In this document: positions 17,487 through 25,766 of the stretch, in pieces
Layout of the letters: every line of letters begins with the position of its first letter
Numbering within the stretch: position 1 is the stretch's first letter
Source of the DNA: Prosthecobacter sp.
GTDB lineage: Bacteria > Verrucomicrobiota > Verrucomicrobiia > Verrucomicrobiales > Verrucomicrobiaceae
DNA: 64,000 bases
Direction of reading: 5' to 3'
NCBI RefSeq assembly: GCF_034366625.1
Contig: NZ_JAXMIH010000006.1
Location: forward strand, 744,001 to 808,000
Translations under genes and position numbers: made by a program
Notes under the pieces: model-generated
Told to the model about the DNA's origin: nothing
Database searches by the model: none
Seen by the model: only the letters and a program-made list of their open reading frames with translations

Positions 17487-18479
17487 TCACAGGTATTTCC
17501 AAAGGTCGAGACAGGTGCCGTATCTCCCTTTTCTTTGCCGGAAAAGCACCTGATCTGCAAGGCTGGGCCAGGATTGATATGTGGCTTGGCTTTCGTCTTG
17601 GGGAATATGTGGCGCGTTGCCGCCCTCGATGAGTTTCACGGCCTTCACCAGCATGGCTGCTCCAGTCATTGAGCATCTGTACAATAACATCAAAGCGCTA
17701 TCCTCAGGGCATAGCTTCAGCCTTTCTTGTAGCAAGATGCTTCCTGAGTCGACGCGGTCATCCACCCAATGTACAGTCACACCTGTTTCTTCATCGCCAG
17801 CGACAATCGCCGCGAATATGGGACACCGTCCCCGGTGTCGAGGCAGCAATGCCGGATGAACGTTGATAACACCACGAACCGGCAACTGGATCAGGGTTGG
17901 TTTGATCAGTTGCAATAGATAGACGGAGACGATCAAGTCAGGGCGAAGATTCTGGATCTGGGCCACCGTCTCGGAGTCATTGATGTCCTCAGAAGAGATC
18001 ACCGCAATCCCATGATGGGTTCCGATGTCAGACAGGGAGCCAACCGACGGCTTGTGCCTTGTCAGGCCCTTTGTCGCGAGCACGAGCCGATCCAAAAGCG
18101 ATCTGAGTACGAGATGTGCGATATAGCGGAAGCCGGACTGCCGCCACAAGTGCCAAAGGAATTGGGGCAGATTCTTGCCCTTGAACCGGCACGTTGACCT
18201 CACAATGCCGACCACCTGCCCTGGTAGTTCCCGGACCATCGTTGCAATCATAAGATTCGAGAGCAGGCTCTCCGACGTGAGGATGACGATACGTAAGGGC
18301 GGTGGTCCGTCTTGTGCTGGTACCGGTTGCTCTGAGGAGACACATGGAGCGGTGGATCTTTCTTGTTTTGTGGCCACGCGAGCAAGGTTCGACGGATTGG
18401 TTCGACTTTTTGACCTTATCTCGGATCGGGGAAGAGATCGAGCAGGTTCATAAGCCACGAGTCTTGAACTGGCGGCCAT
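17487..18479 (-). CDS. Formyltransferase-domain protein (methionyl-tRNA formyltransferase-like)
   Basis: 330 residues from the first Met outside the next gene (ATG 18479); the domain itself begins near residue 62, so the true start may be later and non-ATG. It has the formyltransferase signature: Asn206 and His208 in VINVHPALLPRHRG and Asp244 in RVDSGSILLQE, with the 36-residue His-Asp spacing of the Fmt active site. Enzymes of this fold transfer formyl from 10-formyltetrahydrofolate to tRNA, ribonucleotides or sugar amines. No C-terminal tRNA-binding OB domain is evident, and it is not next to def, so it may act on a sugar nucleotide or another amine. Convergent with the gene at 16985. Confidence 0.75.
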   Translation of the reverse strand: MAASSRLVAYEPARSLPRSEIRSKSRTNPSNLARVATKQERSTAPCVSSEQPVPAQDGPPPLRIVILTSESLLSNLMIATMVRELPGQVVGIVRSTCRFKGKNLPQFLWHLWRQSGFRYIAHLVLRSLLDRLVLATKGLTRHKPSVGSLSDIGTHHGIAVISSEDINDSETVAQIQNLRPDLIVSVYLLQLIKPTLIQLPVRGVINVHPALLPRHRGRCPIFAAIVAGDEETGVTVHWVDDRVDSGSILLQERLKLCPEDSALMLLYRCSMTGAAMLVKAVKLIEGGNAPHIPQDESQATYQSWPSLADQVLFRQRKGRYGTCLDLWKYL

Positions 18480-18675
18480 CAGATCAAACTCGCTTGAACT
18501 CCACAAGACAAATCGTGGTGATGTCTCGGCCGGAGTGCCGTGCCTCATCGACGGTGTGGGCCGGAGGGAAGTGGATGGCCCGGCATCAGCCCGGACGAAT
18601 CGCTGAGAGACGAAATGGAATGGATCGTTCTCACGGACCATCTTCCGTATCTCCTGTTTCCAACCTCTCCCAACC

Positions 18676-19644
18676 ATGACTCGCCTCTTCTCTCGATTAG
18701 CATTCTTCGCATTCGCTCTCGTCTCGTTTTCCATGGCGGCTGGTGCCGAGGGTGAAAAGAAGACGCTGAACGTGCTCTTCATCGGCAACAGCTTCACGGC
18801 CCGGCACAACCTCTCCACTGTGGTCAAAGCGATGGCGGAGGCGGGCCAGCCGGGGCTCACGTTCAACCGCACGGACGTCATTTATGGTGGTCGCACGTTG
18901 AAGGATCACTGGCGGCTTGGCACGCAGAACATCGTCAAGCAATCGACGCTCACCGAGGCTGAGGAGAAAGCCACGATCGCTGCGCTCGAGAAAGCCGCTG
19001 CGGACAACCCAAAGGATGCCTATGCCCCAAACGCTCTCGCACGTCATCGTGCATTGCTCCCGAAGATCGAAGCCAATCGCCAGCCCTGGGATGTCGTGGT
19101 GCTCCAGTCCTATCGCGATGATGTGGAAGGTGATCCGACGCTCTATGCCGAGTATGCGCCGAAATTCGCCGAGCTGGCGAAGGCTCAAGGTGCCCGCGTG
19201 ATCCTGTATGAGACCACGCCCACGACTCAAAACGACAAGCCGCTGACCGTCGCGCCCGATTCCGCGCCGATCCTCGCCAAGGAGCGCGCCATCGCCGCCG
19301 TGGCGAAGAAAATCGATGCCGCCGTCGCTCCGATGGCGCTCGTGGCGCATCGCTGCCAGACCCAGCGGCCGGATCTCACGCTGCGCTTCGTCAATGACGC
19401 GCATCTGAACCAGACCATGGCCTACCTCACCGCCTGCACGCTTTACGCCGCGCTCTTCGAGAAAAGCCCCATTGGTCTGCCCATGGATTCCATCACGGAC
19501 ACCCGCACTTTCGAAGGCACAAGGAAAGACAAGACCAAGGACCGCGACGGCAACCCCATCACCCGCAAGTTCTCCGCTGAAGACCGTGCCGACCTTCAGC
19601 GCATCGCCTGGGAAGGCTGGTCGGAGTTTCAGAAGTTGCGGTGA
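18676..19644 (+). CDS. Exported SGNH/GDSL-like hydrolase
   Basis: 322 residues with a signal peptide cleaved near AGA/EGE. Block I is LFIGNSFTARH with the nucleophile serine; a C-terminal D-A-H block (NDAHLNQTMAY) supplies the likely Asp/His of the triad; DVVVLQSYRDD resembles block III but without the usual Asn. SGNH enzymes remove acyl groups from lipids or polysaccharides, and such exported members are common next to polysaccharide-degradation genes in Verrucomicrobia. The C-terminal region is charged. Start ATG 18676 gives a clean signal peptide. Confidence 0.8.
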   Translation: MTRLFSRLAFFAFALVSFSMAAGAEGEKKTLNVLFIGNSFTARHNLSTVVKAMAEAGQPGLTFNRTDVIYGGRTLKDHWRLGTQNIVKQSTLTEAEEKATIAALEKAAADNPKDAYAPNALARHRALLPKIEANRQPWDVVVLQSYRDDVEGDPTLYAEYAPKFAELAKAQGARVILYETTPTTQNDKPLTVAPDSAPILAKERAIAAVAKKIDAAVAPMALVAHRCQTQRPDLTLRFVNDAHLNQTMAYLTACTLYAALFEKSPIGLPMDSITDTRTFEGTRKDKTKDRDGNPITRKFSAEDRADLQRIAWEGWSEFQKLR

Positions 19645-19702
19645 TGGTTCTGCCGGGTTGCTGCCGTACTTGGCTCCCATGGGTCCGCTGCCGTATTGCG
19701 TT

Positions 19703-19708
19703 AGGAGG
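19703..19708 (+). promoter_or_regulatory. Strong Shine-Dalgarno fixing the start of the 19715 gene
   Basis: AGGAGG at 19703-19708 lies six bases before ATG 19715. Such a consensus site is rare in this window, and it overrules a longer in-frame reading that begins at 19472 inside the SGNH gene. Confidence 0.8.
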
Positions 19709-19714
19709 GAGACC

Positions 19715-20434
19715 ATGAACTGGGCGCGAGGCGCTCTCTTCATGGGCTTGTGCGGCGTCGTGACGTTGCATGGAGCCGATGCGATGCCGCAGCCTCCGCC
19801 GCCGGACGACGACGGGGCGATTCCGCAATCCGTGAAGGACGAGCACTTTGAAGAACTCCTCACAAACTCGCCGTTCACTCGCACCTTGGGCGTTTTCGAT
19901 TCGATCATCCTCACGGGTGTCGCGCGCACCGAGAACGATGTCCTTGCCACCCTGCTCGACACCAAGACCATGGAGTCTCATGTGGTCTCCAAAACGGCCA
20001 ATTTTCAGGGATGGCAATTGGTCGGTGTCGGAGGCAATCCAGCCGAGATTCACACATGGTCGGCAAAAATCCAAGTCGCAGGAGGGCAGGTCATCACCGT
20101 CCGCTACCAGCAGCCGCCAAAAAAAATCGTCCGGGCAAAATCAGGCGGTGGCGGTTCCAGTGGCAGTGCGGGCGGAAACTCCCCGCCTTTGAGCTCGGCC
20201 CAGATGGACGAGGCGAAAAACGCCGCCGTGAACTACAAGGAAGGCTTCAACGCGGACGGCTACCCCCGCCAGCCGCCGCCGGAGATGGTGGCCAAACTCT
20301 CGCGTCTCAGCGTCTCGCAGCGCGAGGACATCAACAAACAAATGTTCGGCCTGCGCAACCAGGGCCTCGGCCTGGACGAACGGCGCAAGATTTATGAGAA
20401 CTTGGTGGACCGTTCGACACAGGGAAGACGTTGA
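19715..20434 (+). CDS. Exported hypothetical protein
   Basis: 239 residues with a signal peptide (ALFMGLCGVVTLHGADA). A small globular domain (about 40-135, including TLGVFDSIILTGVARTENDVLATLLD) is followed by a basic, Gly/Ser-rich linker and a helical C-terminal domain (PPPEMVAKLSRLSVSQRED). The first domain mentions no catalytic residues; its alternating strand pattern suggests a binding or scaffold role. Start fixed by a perfect AGGAGG. It follows the SGNH gene by 70 bp on the same strand and may be co-expressed. No family recognised. Confidence 0.75.
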   Translation: MNWARGALFMGLCGVVTLHGADAMPQPPPPDDDGAIPQSVKDEHFEELLTNSPFTRTLGVFDSIILTGVARTENDVLATLLDTKTMESHVVSKTANFQGWQLVGVGGNPAEIHTWSAKIQVAGGQVITVRYQQPPKKIVRAKSGGGGSSGSAGGNSPPLSSAQMDEAKNAAVNYKEGFNADGYPRQPPPEMVAKLSRLSVSQREDINKQMFGLRNQGLGLDERRKIYENLVDRSTQGRR

Positions 20435-20449
20435 TGCCTTCCTCGTCGA

Positions 20450-21562
20450 TCACGCGGACGCCTCGGCGAGGTGCGTGGCTTTCTCGGCCATCGCCAGTGA
20501 GTCACGGGCGTTTCGTTCCGTCAATTGGCGCACATGCGTGCGGTCCCGCAGCCAGGCGAGCTGGTCGGTGAAGCGCGCGCGCAGCAGCTCACAGTAGCGG
20601 CGCATCTTGTCGTCGCCCAATCCGTGGCGCAGCTCGATTTGCTGGTAGAAGTCGAGTTCTTTGAACCGGCCACGTGCAGCGCGATCACTGCCTCCATAGG
20701 TCTTCAGCACATCGAGACTCGCGCCGGGAAACAGCTCCAGCAGCGTGCGCGTCTGCTCCTCGTTCACCGCGGCACGGATGCGCGCGCGCACCGGCACCCA
20801 TTCCTCCAGCGTCACATCGCCGTGCTCAAAGAGAAGACGAAACTCCTGCCGGTCCATCCGTGATGGCTGCGTGAAACTGTGATGAAAATTCACCAGCGCG
20901 CCGCTCGCATGGCGCACGGTGCACTGCACCTGCTCTTCGATGCCCAAGCCAGGCCGCAGCACACGCTGCGCGGCCACCACCTCGCCCTGGCCCAGCCAGC
21001 CTTCGAAGAGGTCGAAGAAATGCACACCATGCTCGATGAAGATGCCACCGCTCATCGCACGGTCCCAGAACCAGTGCTCGGATCGCAGACCCTCGTCACT
21101 CGCGTAGTTTTCGAAATAGCCGTGCAGGCACTCGCCGAGCACGCGCGACTCGACCAGCCGCCGGACGGATTCAAACAGCGGATTGTAGCGCTGCATCAGA
21201 TTGGCGATGCAGAGGAGATCCTTGGCTTGTGCCAGCGCCACGAGTTCATCGGCTTGTGCCACCGTCAAGGCGAGCGGCTTCTCGCAGATGACATGTTTGC
21301 CCGCCTTCAGAGCCGCCAGCGCCTGCGGGTAATGGAGGAACGGCGGCGTCGCGATGTAAACCAAATCGACCTCCGGGCTTGCGAGCAGCGCGTCCACCTC
21401 CACCAAATCGGGCACGCCAAAGCGCCGCGCCACGGCCAGTGCCGCCTCGCGATGCGTCCCGGCGATCCCCGCAAGCTGCACTCCCGGGATCTGAAGAAAT
21501 TGCTGGAGAGCGAACAGGCCGAAGCCTCCTGCGCCAATGGCACCGATGCGAAGCGTGTTCAT
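20450..21562 (-). CDS. Gfo/Idh/MocA family oxidoreductase
   Basis: 370 residues from ATG 21562 (MNTLRIGAIGAGGFGLFAL). The N-terminal Rossmann fold carries GAGGFG and the family hallmark EKPLALT, where the lysine aids catalysis; the C-terminal alpha/beta domain follows from about 125. These NAD(P)-dependent enzymes oxidise or reduce sugars, inositols and similar alcohols, and are highly expanded in Verrucomicrobia and Planctomycetes. No signal peptide, so cytosolic. The open frame continues upstream without protein-like sequence. Convergent with the 19715 gene (15 bp apart). Substrate unknown. Confidence 0.88.
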   Translation of the reverse strand: MNTLRIGAIGAGGFGLFALQQFLQIPGVQLAGIAGTHREAALAVARRFGVPDLVEVDALLASPEVDLVYIATPPFLHYPQALAALKAGKHVICEKPLALTVAQADELVALAQAKDLLCIANLMQRYNPLFESVRRLVESRVLGECLHGYFENYASDEGLRSEHWFWDRAMSGGIFIEHGVHFFDLFEGWLGQGEVVAAQRVLRPGLGIEEQVQCTVRHASGALVNFHHSFTQPSRMDRQEFRLLFEHGDVTLEEWVPVRARIRAAVNEEQTRTLLELFPGASLDVLKTYGGSDRAARGRFKELDFYQQIELRHGLGDDKMRRYCELLRARFTDQLAWLRDRTHVRQLTERNARDSLAMAEKATHLAEASA

Positions 21563-21697
21563 AGTTTGGACACGTCGTCGCCGCTCATCCCACAAGCAAG
21601 ACCAGAAGGGCAGGAGTTTGATGGCCTTCACCGACGCTCTTCCTCCCGATGATCCGAACAGCCCCATGACTGTTGCCTCGTGGATGCATTCCAAACA

Positions 21698-22645
21698 CTA
21701 AATGCCAGGCGTCTTTTCCCGAAACGCAGCCCGCAAGCCGGCGGCCGCCTCCGCCACAGCGTGCTGACCTTGCGCTAGGGCTCCGCTGAGTCCAAAGAAG
21801 CCGTGAATCATTCCATCATAGCGCTTCAGGGTGACCGATACGCCCGCATCGCGAAGCTGTGACGCGTAAGCCTCGCCCTCATCGCGCAGCGGGTCGAATT
21901 CAGCCGTGATCACGAGTGCCGGTGGCAGGCCTCCAAGGTTGGGGGACCGCAGCGGTGAAGCCTTGGGTGAGCTGCCATCGGATTCACTGCGCAGGTAGTG
22001 CCCCCAGAACCAGGCCATCAGGTTCTTCGTCAGGAGATAGCCGTCCGCGTTCTCGCGGTAGCTCGGCGTGTTGAAACCGTAGTTCGTGACGGGATAGATG
22101 AGGAGTTGATAGCAAAGCCGGGGACCACCCTCGTCACGCGCCTGCTGCGCCACCACCGCCGAGAGTGTGCCGCCCGCGCTGTCGCCGCCGACCGCGATCC
22201 GCGACGCATCGCCATGAAAGGTGGGCGCATTTGCGGCCACCCATTGCAGCGCTGCATAGCAATCGTCCAGCGCCGCCGGGAACTTGTGCTCGGGCGCGAG
22301 CCGGTAATCAACGGACACCACGGCGCACCCGGCCGCATTCGTGAGCTTGCGGCAGATGGGATCATACGCCGCCAGGTCGCCGACCACCCAGCCGCCGCCG
22401 TGCAGGTGAACGAGGACCGGAAACGGGCCCGATCCCTTGGGGGTGTAGATCCGCAGCGGGATCGGCCCCCCGGGTCCGGGAATCGTTCGATCGATGACCT
22501 CGCCGACCGCCTCGGGCTCCCCGCTCCCGCCAAACAACTGGCGATAGATGGCGCGCACCTGATCCACCGGAAGTTGTTCGAGTGGCGGTGCGCCTAAGGC
22601 AGCGAGCTGGGCAAGAAAGGCCTGCGCCTGGGGATCGAGTGGCAT
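21698..22645 (-). CDS. Alpha/beta hydrolase of the hormone-sensitive lipase family
   Basis: 315 residues from ATG 22645 (MPLDPQAQAFLAQL). It has the oxyanion motif HLHGGGWVVGD, the nucleophile elbow GGDSAGG, the acid in DPLRDEG and the catalytic His in MIHGFFG, all in family order. This family hydrolyses short acyl esters of varied alcohols. No signal peptide, so probably cytosolic. It is upstream of the Gfo/Idh gene on the same strand with a 135-bp gap, so co-transcription is possible but not evident. The upstream reading to 22753 is discarded as uncharacteristic sequence. Confidence 0.9.
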   Translation of the reverse strand: MPLDPQAQAFLAQLAALGAPPLEQLPVDQVRAIYRQLFGGSGEPEAVGEVIDRTIPGPGGPIPLRIYTPKGSGPFPVLVHLHGGGWVVGDLAAYDPICRKLTNAAGCAVVSVDYRLAPEHKFPAALDDCYAALQWVAANAPTFHGDASRIAVGGDSAGGTLSAVVAQQARDEGGPRLCYQLLIYPVTNYGFNTPSYRENADGYLLTKNLMAWFWGHYLRSESDGSSPKASPLRSPNLGGLPPALVITAEFDPLRDEGEAYASQLRDAGVSVTLKRYDGMIHGFFGLSGALAQGQHAVAEAAAGLRAAFREKTPGI

Positions 22646-22797
22646 GATGGGTGCTTGGTGATGATTCGCGTGTCGTTGGTCCGAGGCTTGTGCCCTCGCC
22701 CCGTTTTCCTGACATGGAAAGACCGCATTGCCGTTGTCCTTTCGGCGCTGCATTCGGTCAGGGCGGTTTCGAGCGCCTCACCTCTTCGCCTGCCATT

Positions 22798-23706
22798 TTA
22801 GCCGACCTTCGCCAAAGCGCCGGACAGGACCGTGTAGCACTGCTTCGCGGCGGCGATGGGTTCATAGCCGGGCTTGTTGAAGATCTGTCCGCTAACCTCC
22901 ACCACGACGGGGCCATGGTAGCCGTGCTTTTTGAGCGCGGTGAAGTACTTCACATAATCGGTGCGCCCTTCACCGGGCAGCAGGAACTGGAACTTCCCTG
23001 GCTCGCCCACCGAGTCTTTGACGTGAATGAACTTCGTGCGCGACAGCAGCAGCTTCATGCTTTCTTCCATGTCGATGCCTTGCAGCTCAAAATGGCTGTA
23101 GTCGTAAGCCACTTGGATGGCCGGTGACTTCACCTGCTCCAGCAGCCAGAGCAGGCGCTCCGGCGAGTTCACCGCGCTGCCCACATGGGCTTTGATGGCG
23201 ATCGTGGTCTGCGCCTTTTCCGCCGTCTCGGCCCAGGATTGCAGACGCTCGGCCATGCCGGACTTCTGCTGCTCCCAGGTCGCCGGTTTGCCACCGAGCA
23301 CCGTCTCGATGATGGCAGGCCGGTCTGCATTCATCTCGCGCGCCAGTTGCGCCGCATCGGTGATGCTTTGCAGGGCCTGGACATGAGCCTTGTCATCGGC
23401 GGTGAGGCTGAGGTTCACCATCAGGCATGGCAGGTCCAGCTTGAGCGCACGGAGCTGCTGCGCCGCCTCGGTGCGTGCTGCCGTCGTGAAGACCTTGGGT
23501 TCGGTGGGAAAACCTGCATTCAAAGCGAACTCGACATTGGCATAGCCGATCTCGGCACAGGTTTTCAGAGCCTCGCTCAAAGACAGCGTCTTCATGCCAT
23601 ACAAGCTGAAGCCGAGGCTGACCCCGCCAGGCGCTGCCGCCCACGCGAGATGTGGCAGGGTGGCAAATCCCAGAGCAGTGTGAAGAAAATGGCGACGTGA
23701 TTGCAT
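22798..23706 (-). CDS. Tat-exported sugar phosphate isomerase/epimerase-like TIM barrel
   Basis: 302 residues from ATG 23706. The N-terminus (MQSRRHFLHTALGFATLPHL) is a twin-arginine signal, so it is likely exported folded. The rest is an AP-endonuclease-2/xylose isomerase-like TIM barrel: FSLYGMKT, GYANVEFALN, a metal-ligand pattern with YDYSHFE and FIHVKDS, and a final VVVEVSGQ. Families of this type isomerise or epimerise sugars and inositols. Exported members of this fold are frequent in Verrucomicrobia and Planctomycetes. Substrate unknown. Confidence 0.83.
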   Translation of the reverse strand: MQSRRHFLHTALGFATLPHLAWAAAPGGVSLGFSLYGMKTLSLSEALKTCAEIGYANVEFALNAGFPTEPKVFTTAARTEAAQQLRALKLDLPCLMVNLSLTADDKAHVQALQSITDAAQLAREMNADRPAIIETVLGGKPATWEQQKSGMAERLQSWAETAEKAQTTIAIKAHVGSAVNSPERLLWLLEQVKSPAIQVAYDYSHFELQGIDMEESMKLLLSRTKFIHVKDSVGEPGKFQFLLPGEGRTDYVKYFTALKKHGYHGPVVVEVSGQIFNKPGYEPIAAAKQCYTVLSGALAKVG

Positions 23707-23783
23707 GAGTGTTGGGAGTGGGTGGGTGAGCTGGGCTGATAAAGTAGCAGGCACTGGATTCCTTGCACGGGGAAGTCGGGTAC

Positions 23784-25331
23784 TCACGCTCCCCTACTCC
23801 ACAATGGCGTGTGCGATTGGAGTCCGCTGGATGCTGCGACAAACCGCGGCTGGCGGCGGCCATCCAGGCGGTCAAAGAGCATGTAGCAGCCGGGGAAACG
23901 ACTGAGGACGAACTTGCTGTAATCAGGCCGGTCCGAGATCGCCAGATCTCCGGCCAGCAACAGTTCTCCCAGCTTGCGCAGGTTGGTGGAGAACAGGTCA
24001 GGAATCGAAACTTCGATCATCCACATCTGGTCGGGGCAGATTTTGGCGAGATCGTCCACCGTTGCTGGATCTTCGGTGTGGTGCTCCCAATCCTGCATTT
24101 CCCTCACATGCTGGCAGTAGGCTTCTCGTGTGACCGGCACCGTCCGCAGGATGAGTTCCTTGTTCTTCACGGTGCGATGCAGGCGGTTCACCCATGGGTT
24201 GGCCGATTCGTCCAACTGCCGCAGCAAGGAATAGAAATACCGGCTTGCCGCCACCTCCGCCACAAATCCGGGTGCCGCGTAACCGCGTGGATAAAGAGCA
24301 ACAACGTAGTCGGCCTGTTTGGCAGGCAGGTAATCTTTGGCGACACAGAGATTCGAGCCAAAGTTGTCATCGTGAATCAGGAAGCTGCTCATCCACGCAG
24401 AGCTGGGCAGGTAGCGGATGTCTTTCCCGATCTTGAAATAGGCCCCGTCGCCACGGGCGGACCAGGTGTCTTCATTGAAGGTATGCCCAAGGAGCGGCAC
24501 GATGTGACCGCAACCCGGTGCTCGTGGTCCGCTGGTGGTAAAGGCTAGCAGAGCACCGCAGCCGCTCTCGATGCCGCTGTACAAGATCTTCTGGTAAGGC
24601 AGGCGACTGCGCCATTTCTCACGACCGGAGAGGTTCGGGTAGTAGATGGCGAAGTGCGGAATCCCGAGCCCATCGAGCACGTCCTGAATCTGATCCGTCG
24701 TCAACCCTTCACCCGGCTTGGCCACCGGAGAGACCGCTGCAGCGAGCTGATTGATGCGGCGGAAGGTCAGGTCTGGATCATCCAAAAAGGCGCTGCAAAT
24801 GCTGCGCAGAGCCACTTGGGCGCAGGCTTTGTTCAGACCGTTCTGCTGGCAGTAAAGTACGCCTGGAATCTCAAACTTCCTGCCCGCGATCTTCACCGGC
24901 ACGGCCCTGGCACAGGTGGCGAAGCTGTGTGGGTGCTCGTAGGCACGGATCACAGACTCAAACACATGCCAGCCCTGCCTTCCGCCCACTTGATCGAGCT
25001 TCAGGATGGCCCAACCCATGCAGTCTTGATCGCAAAGCGCCGCCAACTCGGCTTTGCGGGTAAAAGAAGTCCGCCAGAAGGAAAGCCGCACCAGTCCGGC
25101 CATCTGGTAGTCCGGGAAAAGGCTGCGCAGTTCGGCGTTCTCATCAGCCACCGAGCCTTGGGCGGCCACCTTTTCCATCACCAGTGTTTTTGCTCCACGG
25201 GACCGAGCCTGGGAGAAAAGTCGCCGGATCGGTGCCGACCCGGAGAACTCGCGATCCACAAAGTCGAAGTTCGAAAAGGGACGATCCACCCCTTCGATCT
25301 GCGTGGAAAGCGCCTGAGCGAGTCTGGACAT
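23784..25331 (-). CDS. Putative papain/C39-like cysteine peptidase
   Basis: 515 residues from ATG 25331, no signal peptide. A likely catalytic centre runs in the order of papain-like enzymes: Gln162/163 and Cys170 in QQNGLNKACAQVA, His276 in GCGHIVPLLGHTF and Asn286/Asp288 in FNEDTW. The hydrophobic helix after Cys170 matches the active-site helix of C1/C39 peptidases. The N-terminal ~150 residues and C-terminal ~180 residues are unassigned. It begins 15 bp behind a 64-residue basic protein, so the two probably form one unit in which the small protein could be a substrate or regulator; that is inference. I could not assign a family, and an inactive or transglutaminase-like role remains possible. 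Confidence 0.65.
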   Translation of the reverse strand: MSRLAQALSTQIEGVDRPFSNFDFVDREFSGSAPIRRLFSQARSRGAKTLVMEKVAAQGSVADENAELRSLFPDYQMAGLVRLSFWRTSFTRKAELAALCDQDCMGWAILKLDQVGGRQGWHVFESVIRAYEHPHSFATCARAVPVKIAGRKFEIPGVLYCQQNGLNKACAQVALRSICSAFLDDPDLTFRRINQLAAAVSPVAKPGEGLTTDQIQDVLDGLGIPHFAIYYPNLSGREKWRSRLPYQKILYSGIESGCGALLAFTTSGPRAPGCGHIVPLLGHTFNEDTWSARGDGAYFKIGKDIRYLPSSAWMSSFLIHDDNFGSNLCVAKDYLPAKQADYVVALYPRGYAAPGFVAEVAASRYFYSLLRQLDESANPWVNRLHRTVKNKELILRTVPVTREAYCQHVREMQDWEHHTEDPATVDDLAKICPDQMWMIEVSIPDLFSTNLRKLGELLLAGDLAISDRPDYSKFVLSRFPGCYMLFDRLDGRRQPRFVAASSGLQSHTPLWSRGA

Positions 25332-25346
25332 GGCATCCAGGGACCG

Positions 25347-25541
25347 TTAGCGCACCTTCATCCCCATCTTGCGGGTGGACTTCTGGGCGGCGGAGACCAG
25401 ACGCATGAATTCAGACACCTCCTTGGTTCCCACCATCTTGGAAACCGTCACCACACTTGCCTTGGCACCATGCCGGGACGCGATCCTGTCGGCAATCGCT
25501 GGGCTGGAGAGAAGCATTGATTTAGGGGAGGGTGCAGCCAT
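25347..25541 (-). CDS. Small basic protein preceding the putative peptidase
   Basis: 64 residues from ATG 25541 (MAAPSPKSMLLSS), ending 15 bp before the peptidase start. The C-terminal part is strongly basic (STRKMGMKVR). No signal peptide, membrane segment or Cys. The frame stays open upstream to 25721, but that stretch is not protein-like. Candidate substrate, chaperone or regulator of the downstream peptidase. Confidence 0.5.
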   Translation of the reverse strand: MAAPSPKSMLLSSPAIADRIASRHGAKASVVTVSKMVGTKEVSEFMRLVSAAQKSTRKMGMKVR

Positions 25542-25736
25542 GTGAAGCAGAGTACGCGACCGGACAGGTCGATTGCAACGCCAAATTTGAGCGATGCTAA
25601 AATTGTGGAACTCCTGGCGATGCGACGAGGAACGGGGAAGCAGCGCCTCGGGGGCTTGTTCGATGAAGACTCCGAAATCCCTCTCGCCGAGATGGACTTC
25701 CCGGCGGCATGGCGGACGCATCCACTGCGGGTTTGA
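25542..25736 (+). CDS. Doubtful small ORF divergent from the 25347 gene
   Basis: 64 codons from GTG 25542 to TGA 25736. The sequence from about 25620 (MRRGTGKQRLGGLFDEDSE) looks protein-like and keeps GC-rich third positions, but there is no ribosome binding site, and the GTG abuts the start of the opposite gene. It may be a decayed gene end. Otherwise the 25542-25766 gap shows nothing else. Confidence 0.25.
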   Translation: MKQSTRPDRSIATPNLSDAKIVELLAMRRGTGKQRLGGLFDEDSEIPLAEMDFPAAWRTHPLRV

Positions 25737-25766
25737 GTGTATTTGTCAGACAGTTGATACCTTACT

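Noticed and set aside
18480..18881. N-terminal 134-codon extension of the formyltransferase gene
   Set aside because: Overlaps the divergent SGNH gene and lacks protein-like features.
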